Positions 28,873-36,665 of a DNA stretch of 57,767 bases are shown here, one piece after another (the first letter of the stretch is position 1; the number at the start of each line of letters is the position of its first letter). Source of the stretch: an uncultured Christensenella sp. (GTDB taxonomy: Bacteria; Bacillota; Clostridia; Christensenellales; UBA1242); NCBI GenBank assembly GCA_949841595.1, contig CATKZB010000007.1, forward strand, positions 1-57,767. Direction: 5' to 3'. Both the position numbers and the translations under genes were made by a program. The notes beneath the pieces were generated by a model, which ran no database searches, was not told where the DNA came from, and saw only the letters and a program-made list of their open reading frames with translations.

Positions 28873-29310
28873 TGCTTCGACAACAACAGTGAATTTTGCT
28901 GTTATTTCTGGATAGACTTTTGCAACAACAGTGAATGTGCCAGCTGTTTTGATTGCATCTTTTAAGTCTATTTTTTTCTTATCAAGTGAGATTGAAAGTT
29001 TTTGAAGTTCATCTGCAATTTCTTTGCTTGTGATTGAACCAAAAGTTTTTCCATTTGCTCCACACTTGATTTTAAGTTTGACAACTTTTCCTTCAATTGT
29101 TTTTGCCAATTCTTTAGCACGAGCAATTTCTTGTTGTTTGTGGAAATTTTCTGCATCTTTTTGAATTTTTGTTTCGCTCAAAGCACTGTTGTCTGCAATT
29201 TTTGCACTGCCATTTTTCAAAAGAAAGTTTTTTGCAAAACCATCAGCAACTTCTTTTATCTCACCTTTTTTACCTGTTCCTTTAATATCTTTCAACAAAA
29301 CTACTTTCAT
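28867..29310 (-). CDS. rplI: 50S ribosomal protein L9
   Basis: This 147-residue protein binds 23S rRNA at the base of the L1 stalk. It has the two-domain L9 layout: an N-terminal domain beginning [18 protein letters not shown] with [11 protein letters not shown], a long connecting helix (about residues 41-75), and a C-terminal domain with [16 protein letters not shown] and a beta finish. Length is the family standard (about 148). The ATG at 29310 has AAGGAG five to ten nt upstream. In many bacteria rplI sits with dnaB or rpsF-ssb-rpsR; here it stands alone between its own promoter and terminator. Confidence 0.96.
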   Translation of the reverse strand: MKVVLLKDIKGTGKKGEIKEVADGFAKNFLLKNGSAKIADNSALSETKIQKDAENFHKQQEIARAKELAKTIEGKVVKLKIKCGANGKTFGSITSKEIADELQKLSISLDKKKIDLKDAIKTAGTFTVVAKVYPEITAKFTVVVEAE

Positions 29311-29331
29311 AATTTCTCCTTCTTTTATTCA

Positions 29332-29361
29332 AGTTTACAACAAAAATGTTTGATTTGTCAA
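29332..29361 (-). promoter_or_regulatory. Sigma-A promoter of rplI
   Basis: Minus strand: a perfect TTGACA (plus 29356-29361), an 18-nt spacer and TAAACT (plus 29332-29337). The predicted start is near 29325, giving a 14-nt leader that holds the AAGGAG ribosome-binding site. Confidence 0.75.
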
Positions 29362-29392
29362 CATTTGGACAAAATTATAGGGAGGAGATTAT

Positions 29393-29707
29393 ATGGATAT
29401 AAGATGCAGAAAAACAGGGTGCAAATATAATGACAGATACACATGTAAGGCAAAAGATATTTTGATAAAGAAAAATTGTGCATGTGAAAAATATGAAAGA
29501 GATCCAAGCAAAGAGGTTGTGGACAAAACCAAATGGCTTTTCACGGACAAAACACCAGATTATGCCCCACAAAGGGATTCTGCGACCATTGGAATTGAAT
29601 GCAATGCTCATTGTTTGTTTAATCAAGATGGAAAGTGTGTTGCAAATGGCATAACACTTAATGATATAAAAGAAAAACCTCTTTGCGTCACTTTTTTGAA
29701 AGAATAG
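29393..29707 (+). CDS. DUF1540-type cysteine-rich protein
   Basis: This 104-residue protein has cysteines in metal-site spacing. The C-terminal part (IECNAHCLFNQDGKCVANGI, then CVTF) matches the DUF1540 pattern of CxxxxCxxxxxxxCxxxxI...C, common in Clostridia. The N-terminal part has a second, more divergent set (CRKTGCKYNDRYTCKAKDI, then CACEKY), so the protein looks like two related modules in tandem. The cysteines suggest zinc or Fe-S binding; the function is unknown. The ATG follows a strong GGGAGGAG. The gene is divergent from rplI across an 82-nt gap. Confidence 0.8.
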   Translation: MDIRCRKTGCKYNDRYTCKAKDILIKKNCACEKYERDPSKEVVDKTKWLFTDKTPDYAPQRDSATIGIECNAHCLFNQDGKCVANGITLNDIKEKPLCVTFLKE

Positions 29708-29722
29708 GAATTTAAAAAAGTG

Positions 29723-29751
29723 TTGCAAAAGCGTAAAAGATGTTGTATAAT
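29723..29751 (+). promoter_or_regulatory. Leaderless promoter of the 450-residue hypothetical gene
   Basis: TTGCAA (29723-29728), a 17-nt spacer and a perfect TATAAT (29746-29751) predict transcription from 29758, the A of an ATG. No Shine-Dalgarno precedes this codon. Confidence 0.75.
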
Positions 29752-29757
29752 ATCGGT

Positions 29758-31110
29758 ATGAGAAAAAAGAAAACAAATTCTTCGCACCTTACAGCAGAAG
29801 AACCTAAAAAACCATCCACTGTGGATGTTAAAAAAGTTGAAAGTGACTTTAAAAGTGTTTTATATTATCAAGCCAAACAAAGAGATAATTTGCTTGGAGA
29901 GTTTTCCAGTGATGGAAAATACAAACTTTCAGATGAAAAAATAATTCAAGAACTTATCTCAATTCCTAAAAAGTTTGAAGAAAAAGTGGACAATGTGGTC
30001 TATGCATCCACAAAAATGGATAGTTTCGTGCTTAATTTTAAAATTGAACTTGACATTTCAGAATCTTATTGCAATGCAACTTTGTTTTTGATTGAAGTGG
30101 AACATGGGGTTGAGAAAGACGTTAAGCATACAACAGAACTTGCAAATGTGGTGGAAATCTATTCTCCAAAATTTAAGGATAATGTCTATAAAATATGGAA
30201 TGTACATATTGATTCCGAAGTTTACAGCAAAAATGACTTTTTGTATGAATATTTACGTTTTCAAAATGAAGAGTTTATGTTTAATCGAGAACTGACTGAA
30301 ATTTTGTCACAACTTTACCTTGTGAGAATGCTTAAACTTTTGGACAATTGTGGTGAACTTGGCGAAAAAATTAAACTTGATTACAAAATTTTGGTTGAAA
30401 AAATTTTGAACAGTGATGCCAGCATAACTCAAGATAACACAAGACTAAAACGTTTGCTTGACAGTGTTATCATCAAACATAAAGCTTTTGGAAAGATTTT
30501 GGCAATGGAAGAAGGTTCAGCTGTGCTTTTGGGTTATTCTACTCCAATTATGAGAGTGAGAGATAAAACCACAACAAATGTCATGGAAGGGCAAGCAAAG
30601 CCAAAGGAAGAAAAAAAAGTTGAGAAAAAAGTTGAAGCTCCAAAAAAGAAGGCTAAATCCAAAGGTGGCAGTGATGGTGGAAAAACTTATGTTATGGACT
30701 GGGGAAAAGTGCTTAAGTTTGCACCAAGTGGAATGGACAGTATGCCAAAACCTGCTGTAGCTCCACAACCAACCCCACAGGTAAAAAGTGAAACTCCAGT
30801 TGGGCTTGCACAAGTTGAACAAGTTGTTATAGAAGAAACTAATATAAATGTAGAAGATTTAAAAAATAGACCTTGGGCAAAAGATTTTTCTGATGAGGTT
30901 TTAAGTACTTTATCTCTAGAAGATATAGAATCTTTGGACGAAATGGTTGAAATACAACAAGCATATGAAGAAGGCATGGATATTTTTGGTGGAGAAGCTC
31001 ACGAACGAAAAGCTGACATTGAGATTGAAGAACAAGAAACGATAGAACAAATAGATTCTTCTATGACCACTAATATTAATAAAAATGACAATGAACTACA
31101 CTTAAATTAG
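29758..31110 (+). CDS. Hypothetical protein, 450 residues, with a Lys/Pro-rich linker
   Basis: I do not recognise this family. The first 25 residues are basic and hydrophilic (MRKKKTNSS). Residues about 30-265 form a mixed alpha/beta globular domain. A low-complexity linker at about 275-300 (EEKKVEKKVEAPKKKAKSKGG) and a Pro-rich part near 320-345 follow. An acidic C-terminal region (NRPWAKDFSDEVLSTLSLED) comes last, with helix-forming stretches. There is no signal sequence or membrane span, so a cytoplasmic scaffold or nucleic-acid-associated protein is possible but unproven. An upstream TTG at 29740 is in frame, but the TATAAT sits between it and the ATG, so transcription is predicted to begin at the ATG. 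It is monocistronic and ends in a strong bidirectional terminator. Confidence 0.75.
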   Translation: MRKKKTNSSHLTAEEPKKPSTVDVKKVESDFKSVLYYQAKQRDNLLGEFSSDGKYKLSDEKIIQELISIPKKFEEKVDNVVYASTKMDSFVLNFKIELDISESYCNATLFLIEVEHGVEKDVKHTTELANVVEIYSPKFKDNVYKIWNVHIDSEVYSKNDFLYEYLRFQNEEFMFNRELTEILSQLYLVRMLKLLDNCGELGEKIKLDYKILVEKILNSDASITQDNTRLKRLLDSVIIKHKAFGKILAMEEGSAVLLGYSTPIMRVRDKTTTNVMEGQAKPKEEKKVEKKVEAPKKKAKSKGGSDGGKTYVMDWGKVLKFAPSGMDSMPKPAVAPQPTPQVKSETPVGLAQVEQVVIEETNINVEDLKNRPWAKDFSDEVLSTLSLEDIESLDEMVEIQQAYEEGMDIFGGEAHERKADIEIEEQETIEQIDSSMTTNINKNDNELHLN

Positions 31111-31111
31111 A

Positions 31112-31142
31112 ACAAAAAAAGAAGGCTTAGCCTTCTTTTTTT
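31112..31142. terminator. Bidirectional terminator between two convergent hypothetical genes
   Basis: GAAGGC and GCCTTC form a stem with a 3-nt loop and long flanking A and T runs (total arm about 13 nt). It serves the gene ending at 31110 and the convergent gene ending at 31141. Confidence 0.9.
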
Positions 31143-31623
31143 ATTCTTTTGTTCTTGTATTTTTTATAGGTGGGGTAACGCCAATTTCTTTTCCAGTTTC
31201 TCTGTTTTTTGAAGTTGAAACATTTAAAGCAGTTTTAAATTCGTTGGCTAGTTGTTTACCAGCAGTTATACTATCTACCAAACCATTGTCAACTTTATTA
31301 TTTAATTCTTCAAATCTTTTTGCAAAATATTCAGCATCTGGCAAGCAGATTGGAGCCTTCTTTGCTTTAAGTTGAAGAGCAAAACTTCCAAGTTGATCAT
31401 TAAGTCGTCTTGTAAGAGCCATGTAGTTGTTGAAATCTTCTGTTGTTTGAAAAGCATATGAGATAAAAGTTATAAATGAGCCTTTTGGGCTGATTAATTC
31501 ACCTGCTTTATTGCAGTTGCCAACATATTCAGCAATAGAAATTGCATTTTTAACAGATTTCCCATCTTGCATAGTTAAGATTCCATTTTCTCTTTTAAGA
31601 ATTGATGTTTCAGGAATAATCAT
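31141..31623 (-). CDS. Hypothetical protein, 160 residues
   Basis: Not recognised. It begins MIIPETSILKRENGILTMQDG. A helical middle (about residues 55-125) has regularly spaced hydrophobics, and a polar, Lys/Thr-rich tail ends in KNTRTKE. It has no signal sequence, membrane span or metal motif. The ATG at 31623 has GGAG eight nt upstream. The gene is monocistronic. Its promoter region is strikingly similar, over roughly 60 bp, to that of the 52-residue orphan gene at 41009, although the two proteins share no visible sequence. This suggests common control. Confidence 0.65.
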   Translation of the reverse strand: MIIPETSILKRENGILTMQDGKSVKNAISIAEYVGNCNKAGELISPKGSFITFISYAFQTTEDFNNYMALTRRLNDQLGSFALQLKAKKAPICLPDAEYFAKRFEELNNKVDNGLVDSITAGKQLANEFKTALNVSTSKNRETGKEIGVTPPIKNTRTKE

Positions 31624-31658
31624 ATCATGTTCTCCTTTTGTTACTTCTAGTTGCCATT

Positions 31659-31712
31659 ATTATAGCATGAGTTTTGTTATTTGTAAATACCCTTTTTAAA
31701 AATTTTTTGAAT
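31659..31712 (-). promoter_or_regulatory. Promoter of the 160-residue hypothetical gene, with conserved upstream block
   Basis: Minus strand: TTTACA (plus 31682-31687), a 17-nt spacer and TATAAT (plus 31659-31664). Immediately upstream (plus 31683-31710) lies a block of the form A6T5-A5-GGG-TATTTACAAAT. It reappears with one gap and one or two changes before the gene at 41009. Confidence 0.75.
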
Positions 31713-31769
31713 ATTTACTTTTTTCTTTTACATCATATTTTTAGATAATTGTGGTTGGGGAAAGTGGTT

Positions 31770-33314
31770 ATGAGCAAATTTAAATCTAGATTGGGGGCAG
31801 GAGCCTTTGTTTTGATTTTAAGTGGCATGGTTTGCAAAGTGCTTGGAGCATTGTTTAGACTGCCATTGACAAATTTGCTGGGGATTGAGGGGATTGGAGT
31901 GTTTCAACTTATAATGTCCCTTTATTCTTTTGCACTTGTGGTGACCTGTGGAGGGATAACTAACTCCCTTTCAAAGTTGATAAGCTCAGCTCGAGCAAGA
32001 AATGATGATGGCAAAATAGGAGTATATTTAAAGAGAGCCATTTTAATTTCAGTGGGTATAGGGCTCGCCATTGGCATTGTGTTTTTACTTTTTGGGAGGA
32101 TGATAGGAAATTTTCAAGGCATAGGAAGCAATAAAAGTTATCTTCTTTTTGTGTTTATGCTCCCGTTGGGAGCAGGGCTCAGTGCTTTTCGAGGATTTTT
32201 TCAAGGTTATGAAAACATGCTTCCAACGGCAATTAGCCAAGTTGTGGAACAGGTGTTTAAGTTTGTTTTTGGACTTTTATTTGCTTTTTATTTTGGACGT
32301 ATGGGGATTGCAGAAGGCGTGTTTGGAGCTTTCTTGGGCATAACTTTAAGTGAAATTGTTTCAATTGTGTTTCTGTTTGTTCTCTTTTTTGTTAAAAGCA
32401 AAAATTTTAAACATTTAAGTGACATGAGCCAATTGAAATTTGCAAGAAAAGAATTTGATAAAGCAAACTTTCCACTTATGCTTTCTGCGTCTATTTTGCC
32501 TCTTGTAAACGCTTTTGATGGACTTGTTATCATTCAACAGCTTGCAAAAGCTGGTTTTTCTAGTGGCTTTGCAACAAAGCTTTTCGGTCTTCAAACAGGC
32601 GTTGTGGGTGCTATTTTAAACTTTCCACTCATTATATCTATGGCAGTCACAACAACATTGTTACCAAACATTTCTTATTTGATTTCTCGTGGAACAGGGG
32701 GAAAGAATACCATTGAACGAGGCATAAAAATCTTGTTGTTTTTGATTTTGCCTGCCACTTTTGGAATGGTTGCTGTTTCAAAGCCACTTTTTGTGCTGGT
32801 TTATAAGGATTTGAATGGTGCGATGCTTGAAACTGCTTATCAATTGATGTTTTATGGTGGATTTTCAATAATTTTCACGGCTGTGATGCAATATCTTGTT
32901 ATGTTGTTGCAAGCAAATGGAGAATTTAGATTTATTTTGCTGATAACTGCTTTCGGAGGCTTTGCAAAAGCAATGTTGTCTTTCTTTTTGTCTGCTGTGC
33001 CTACGATAAATATTTTTGCTTTGGTTTTGGGGAATATTGCTTTATCGTCCATTGTTTGTATTTTGGCACTTTCAAAACTTAAAAGAATCGTCTCATTTAG
33101 ACTGACTTTCAGCGAAGTTTTCACACTTTTGTTTGGGACACTTTGTATGTTTTTGGTTGTGGCAACCTTTATAAATTGCAATTATTTCCATCCTATTCTA
33201 AACCTTCTCATTGGAGTGGGCTTGGGAGTTGTTGTCTATATTGTTTTGACAACGCCGTTCATTTTGAAAATCGTATCTCGAAAAAACTTAAATCAAACAA
33301 AAAAGATTGTTTAA
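31770..33314 (+). CDS. MOP-superfamily flippase, SpoVB/MurJ-like polysaccharide or lipid II exporter
   Basis: This 514-residue protein has about 14 hydrophobic segments. The start (SRLGAGAFVLILSGMVCKVLGALFRLPL) and the middle stretch GFFQGYENMLPTAISQVVEQ are characteristic of the SpoVB/YkvU/MurJ group of the MATE-like MOP superfamily. These proteins move lipid-linked sugars or lipid II across the membrane. In spore formers SpoVB acts in cortex peptidoglycan synthesis; vegetative paralogues also exist, so the exact role is inferred. The ATG at 31770 is chosen, with GGGG nine nt upstream; in-frame TTG 31749 and GTG 31764 are less likely. The HU-like gene follows 39 nt later. Wall-lipid export fits with uppP, which recycles the same carrier. 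Confidence 0.85.
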   Translation: MSKFKSRLGAGAFVLILSGMVCKVLGALFRLPLTNLLGIEGIGVFQLIMSLYSFALVVTCGGITNSLSKLISSARARNDDGKIGVYLKRAILISVGIGLAIGIVFLLFGRMIGNFQGIGSNKSYLLFVFMLPLGAGLSAFRGFFQGYENMLPTAISQVVEQVFKFVFGLLFAFYFGRMGIAEGVFGAFLGITLSEIVSIVFLFVLFFVKSKNFKHLSDMSQLKFARKEFDKANFPLMLSASILPLVNAFDGLVIIQQLAKAGFSSGFATKLFGLQTGVVGAILNFPLIISMAVTTTLLPNISYLISRGTGGKNTIERGIKILLFLILPATFGMVAVSKPLFVLVYKDLNGAMLETAYQLMFYGGFSIIFTAVMQYLVMLLQANGEFRFILLITAFGGFAKAMLSFFLSAVPTINIFALVLGNIALSSIVCILALSKLKRIVSFRLTFSEVFTLLFGTLCMFLVVATFINCNYFHPILNLLIGVGLGVVVYIVLTTPFILKIVSRKNLNQTKKIV

Positions 33315-33353
33315 TTTTGTGGAAAGATGTTTATCATCCTTTTAGGAGGAGTT

Positions 33354-33629
33354 ATGAATAAAACAGAATTAATAAGCTTGATGTCAAAAAAGACCAATTT
33401 GCCAAAGACAAAATGCGATTTGTTTTTAAATGAATTTAAAGCAGTTATCTTGGAGGTTTGCTCTAAGGGTGAAGAAATCAACTTGCGAAATTTCGGCAGA
33501 TTTTCAATGCAAGAAAGGCGTGCAAGGAAATTTCTTAATCCACAGACAAAAAGATATTATATTTGCCAACCTAAAAAGATGATAAGTTTTAAGGGTTATG
33601 ACAAATTTAAATATGCAGTCAATAACTGA
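33354..33629 (+). CDS. HU/IHF-family DNA-binding protein
   Basis: This 91-residue histone-like protein has the HU layout. The N-terminal helices begin MNKTELISLMSKKTNLPK, and EINLRNFGRFSMQERRARKF is the conserved beta-arm entry with the GxF turn. NPQTKRYYICQPKKMISFKG is the DNA-contacting arm and tail. HU bends and compacts DNA as a dimer. The usual arm-tip RNP is replaced by a shorter LNPQTK stretch, and two cysteines occur that standard HU lacks, so it may be a specialised paralogue. An excellent AGGAGGAG ribosome-binding site precedes the ATG at 33354, which rules out the upstream extension. It may be co-transcribed with the flippase and is followed by a terminator. Confidence 0.9.
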   Translation: MNKTELISLMSKKTNLPKTKCDLFLNEFKAVILEVCSKGEEINLRNFGRFSMQERRARKFLNPQTKRYYICQPKKMISFKGYDKFKYAVNN

Positions 33630-33637
33630 TTGAACTT

Positions 33638-33667
33638 AAATGCAAGTTTGTTTAGCTTGCATTTTTT
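33638..33667 (+). terminator. Terminator after the HU-like gene
   Basis: AAATGCAAG (33638-33646) and CTTGCATTT (33656-33664) form a 9-bp stem with a 9-nt loop that runs into a T tract. Confidence 0.85.
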
Positions 33668-33670
33668 GTT

Positions 33671-33698
33671 TTGATTGTTTAGAGTTTTATGTTAATAT
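33671..33698 (+). promoter_or_regulatory. Leaderless promoter of dusB
   Basis: TTGATT (33671-33676), a 16-nt spacer and TAATAT (33693-33698) preceded by TGT (extended -10) predict a start at 33705, the A of the dusB ATG. The promoter begins just four nt after the T tract of the preceding terminator. No Shine-Dalgarno is present before the ATG. Confidence 0.6.
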
Positions 33699-33704
33699 AA
33701 CATC

Positions 33705-34634
33705 ATGAAAATAAAACAACTAGATTTTTCAGACAACCCACTTTTACTTGCTCCAATGGCAGGTGTGACAGATGTAGGATTCAGATATCTTGCATCTTAT
33801 TTTGGTGCAGATGCAACAGTGACTGAGATGTTGTCAGCAAGAGCAATGTTTCACAATCCAAAGAAAACGGAATTTTTAACACTAACAACAGAAGTTGAGA
33901 AAATTAAAATTGCACAAATTTTCGGTCATGAAGCAAACTTTATGCAAGAAGCAGTGAAAAGTCAGATGCTAGAAAAATTTGATATATTTGATATAAATAT
34001 GGGTTGTCCAGCTCCTAAAATAGTTAAAAATGGGGAAGGTTCTGCTCTTATGGACAATCTTCCACTTGCAAGTAAAATCATATCTTCGGTTAAAAATGCT
34101 ACTGACAAACCTGTTTCTGTGAAGTTTAGAAAGGGAAAGTCTCAAGAAAACTTTTTGGAATTTGCCAAAATGTGTGAAGAAAGTGGTGCAGATTTTGTAA
34201 CTTTTCATGCCCGTACAGTTGAGCAAGGTTATAGTGGACATGCAGATTATGAAGCGATTGCAAAAGTTAAAGCAATCTTAAGAATACCTGTGATTGGAAA
34301 TGGAGATGTTGTCGACAAGAAGAGTTTGGAGGAGATGAAGCAAACTGGTGTTGATGGCGTTATGATAGGTCGTGGTGCAACCGGCAAACCTTGGCTTTTT
34401 GCAGAACTTAAAAACAAAAATGTTGAAATAGACAAATTCAGTGTTGTGAGAAAACATATAGAACTTTTGCGAGAACATTTTGAAGAAAGTTGGCTTAAAC
34501 TTTATATAAGAAAACATCTTTTGTGGTATGCAAGTGATTTGCCAATGTCAGCAAACTTAAGGCTTAAACTTGCCACTTGTGATGACATTGATTTGTGTTT
34601 AAAACTGCTTAAAGACGCTTTTGAAAATGCATAA
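33705..34634 (+). CDS. dusB: tRNA-dihydrouridine synthase
   Basis: This 309-residue FMN-dependent TIM-barrel enzyme reduces uridines in tRNA D-loops to dihydrouridine. Motifs in order are LLLAPMAGVTDVGFR (FMN binding), NMGCPAPKIVKNGEGSALM (with the catalytic cysteine of the Dus signature), VKFRKG, FVTFHARTVEQGYSG (active-site His/Arg), VIGNGDV and GVMIGRGATGKPW (phosphate binding). The helical tRNA-binding C-terminal domain follows. Assignment to the DusB subgroup rests on overall similarity; the modified position is not visible from sequence. Length is normal (about 320). The gene appears monocistronic with a predicted leaderless transcript; the pgk promoter starts just downstream. Confidence 0.9.
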   Translation: MKIKQLDFSDNPLLLAPMAGVTDVGFRYLASYFGADATVTEMLSARAMFHNPKKTEFLTLTTEVEKIKIAQIFGHEANFMQEAVKSQMLEKFDIFDINMGCPAPKIVKNGEGSALMDNLPLASKIISSVKNATDKPVSVKFRKGKSQENFLEFAKMCEESGADFVTFHARTVEQGYSGHADYEAIAKVKAILRIPVIGNGDVVDKKSLEEMKQTGVDGVMIGRGATGKPWLFAELKNKNVEIDKFSVVRKHIELLREHFEESWLKLYIRKHLLWYASDLPMSANLRLKLATCDDIDLCLKLLKDAFENA

Positions 34635-34655
34635 AAGAATTTAACAAAAAATGTT

Positions 34656-34691
34656 TTGAAATATCACATAAATGTTGTAAAATGTTATAAA
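34656..34691 (+). promoter_or_regulatory. Promoter region of the pgk operon
   Basis: Two overlapping solutions are possible. TTGAAA (34656-34661) with TAAAAT (34678-34683) has a 16-nt spacer and a start near 34690. Alternatively, an extended TGT-TATAAA (-10 at 34686-34691) would start near 34698. The first keeps the AAAGG ribosome-binding site before the ATG at 34702; the second would give a 4-nt leader. Confidence 0.5.
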
Positions 34692-34701
34692 AGGAAAAAG
34701 C

Positions 34702-35871
34702 ATGAAAAGGACGATAAGAGATTTGAAGAATATTGAAGGGAAACGCATATTATTGCGTTGCGATTTCAATGTTCCACTTGACAATTATGGCGACATTTTA
34801 GATGACAGCCGTATTGTGGCTGCCTTGCCAACAATTTCTTATCTTTTGGAAAAAGGTGCAAAACTTGTTGTGTGCTCTCATTTGGGAAGACCAACGGGCT
34901 ATGACAAATATCTTTCTCTTTTTCCTGTGGCAGTTTACCTTATGAAAAGATTTCCAAACAGAGTGAAGTTTTGCAACAAGGTTGTAGGTCAAGAAGCTGA
35001 AAAAGCTGTTTCAATCTTGAAAAATGGAGAAATCTTGGTTCTGGAAAACTTGAGATTTGATGAAGGTGAAGAGCAAAATTCTCCAGAATTTGTAAGCAAA
35101 CTTGCAAAACTTGCAGATGTTTATGTGGATGACGCTTTTGGTGTTGCCCACAGAAAACATGCATCAAATTATGGAATTGCTTTAAAACTCCCAAGTGCAA
35201 TTGGCTTTTTGATTGAAAAAGAACTTTCAGTTTTTGATAAAGCCTTTTCAAATCCAGCACATCCATTTGTGGCAATTTTTGGTGGGGCAAAGGTCTCTGA
35301 CAAATTGAATCTTATTGACAATGTTATGGATAAAGCTGATTCAATCATAATTGGTGGAGGGATGGCTTACACTTTTTTAAAGGCTCAAGGACACGAGATT
35401 GGAGATTCAATTCTTTCTGCAGACCAAATTGAAAACGCAAAAAGGATTTTGCAGACAGCAAAAGAAAAAAATGTTAAAATTTTATTGCCAATTGACCATG
35501 TTGCACTCATAAAAAATAAAGATAGGGCTGTTTGTGTTACAGAACTTCAAAAAGGTATGGCTGGGCTCGACATTGGAAATAAAACAATAAAGATGTTCAG
35601 CAGTGAAATCGCAAATTCCAAGCAAATTATTTGGAATGGACCTTTAGGGAAATATGAAGATCCAAGATTCAAAAAAGGCACAATGAAAATTGCAAAAGCA
35701 GTTGCAAAAAGCGAAGCTTATTCCGTTGTGGGTGGTGGTGACAGTGTAAGTGCAATCAATTCTTGTGGAGTTGCAAAAAACATCAATCATCTTTCAACTG
35801 GTGGTGGAGCAAGTTTAAAACTTATGGAAGGCAAAGTTCTTCCAGCTATTGAAGTTATTGACACTCTATAA
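34702..35871 (+). CDS. pgk: Phosphoglycerate kinase
   Basis: This 389-residue glycolytic enzyme transfers phosphate from 1,3-bisphosphoglycerate to ADP. Diagnostic stretches are RCDFNVPLD near residue 21 (substrate site), CSHLGRPTG, ENLRFDEGEE, DDAFGVAHRKHAS, FGGAKVSDKL in the hinge region, WNGPLGKYED and VGGGDSVSAI at the nucleotide site. Length is the family standard. It heads a run of five closely spaced genes (pgk, tpiA, dnaX, ybaB, recR) with no terminator between them. The usual partner gap is not adjacent. Confidence 0.97.
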   Translation: MKRTIRDLKNIEGKRILLRCDFNVPLDNYGDILDDSRIVAALPTISYLLEKGAKLVVCSHLGRPTGYDKYLSLFPVAVYLMKRFPNRVKFCNKVVGQEAEKAVSILKNGEILVLENLRFDEGEEQNSPEFVSKLAKLADVYVDDAFGVAHRKHASNYGIALKLPSAIGFLIEKELSVFDKAFSNPAHPFVAIFGGAKVSDKLNLIDNVMDKADSIIIGGGMAYTFLKAQGHEIGDSILSADQIENAKRILQTAKEKNVKILLPIDHVALIKNKDRAVCVTELQKGMAGLDIGNKTIKMFSSEIANSKQIIWNGPLGKYEDPRFKKGTMKIAKAVAKSEAYSVVGGGDSVSAINSCGVAKNINHLSTGGGASLKLMEGKVLPAIEVIDTL

Positions 35872-35903
35872 AATTTTAAAAATCAAGATGGAAAGGAGAA
35901 ATT

Positions 35904-36653
35904 ATGAAAAAACTTATCATTGGAAATTTCAAAATGAACACAAAACCAAGTGAGTTTAAAACATATGCAATGGCACTTGTTACAAAAACCAAGGGTGCAA
36001 AAAACAAGGTTGTTGTTTGTCCTCCGTTCACACATTTGGCTGTTGCCAAAGAAATTTTGAGTGGAAGTAAAATTGAGTTTGGTGCACAAAATATTTCAGA
36101 TGAAGAAAAAGGTGCACTAACTGGAGAAATCAGTGCCAGTATGATAAAAGATTTGGGCACAAATTATGTTATTTTGGGGCATTCTGAAAGAAGAACCAAA
36201 TTTAAAGAATCAGACAAATTGATAAACAAAAAAATTAAAACAGCATTGGCAAATGGACTTAAGGTTGTTTTGTGTTTGGGTGAAAACTTGCAAACAAGAA
36301 CAGCAAAACAACAATATAACTTTGTTAGAAAACAACTTGACGACAACTTGAAAGGAATTTATGAAAACGAACTTGAAAGTGTGGTTATTGCTTACGAACC
36401 TGTTTGGGCGATTGGAACTGGAAAAACTCCTACATCCAAAGATATAGAGAAGATGATTGAAACGATAAGAAAAGAGATATCTTATCTCTATTCAGAAAAA
36501 GCAGGCAAAAATGTTTCTGTTGTCTATGGTGGAAGCGTAAATCTTAACAATTACAAAAAGATTCTATCAAATGATCATGTTGATGGTGTTTTGATAGGTG
36601 GAGCTTGTTTGGATGTGGACGGTTTTGCCGTGATTTGCAGAGAAAATTATTAA
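35904..36653 (+). CDS. tpiA: Triosephosphate isomerase
   Basis: This 249-residue TIM barrel interconverts dihydroxyacetone phosphate and glyceraldehyde 3-phosphate. Catalytic residues are all seen: the lysine of GNFKMN near residue 12, the histidine of ILGHSERR near 94 and the glutamate of AYEPVWAIGTGKTPT near 165. The phosphate-binding YGGSVN and GVLIGGACL also occur. The ATG follows GGAAAGGAG. It lies 32 nt after pgk and 12 nt before dnaX, so all three are likely on one mRNA. Confidence 0.97.
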   Translation: MKKLIIGNFKMNTKPSEFKTYAMALVTKTKGAKNKVVVCPPFTHLAVAKEILSGSKIEFGAQNISDEEKGALTGEISASMIKDLGTNYVILGHSERRTKFKESDKLINKKIKTALANGLKVVLCLGENLQTRTAKQQYNFVRKQLDDNLKGIYENELESVVIAYEPVWAIGTGKTPTSKDIEKMIETIRKEISYLYSEKAGKNVSVVYGGSVNLNNYKKILSNDHVDGVLIGGACLDVDGFAVICRENY

Positions 36654-36665
36654 AATGGAGAAAGA

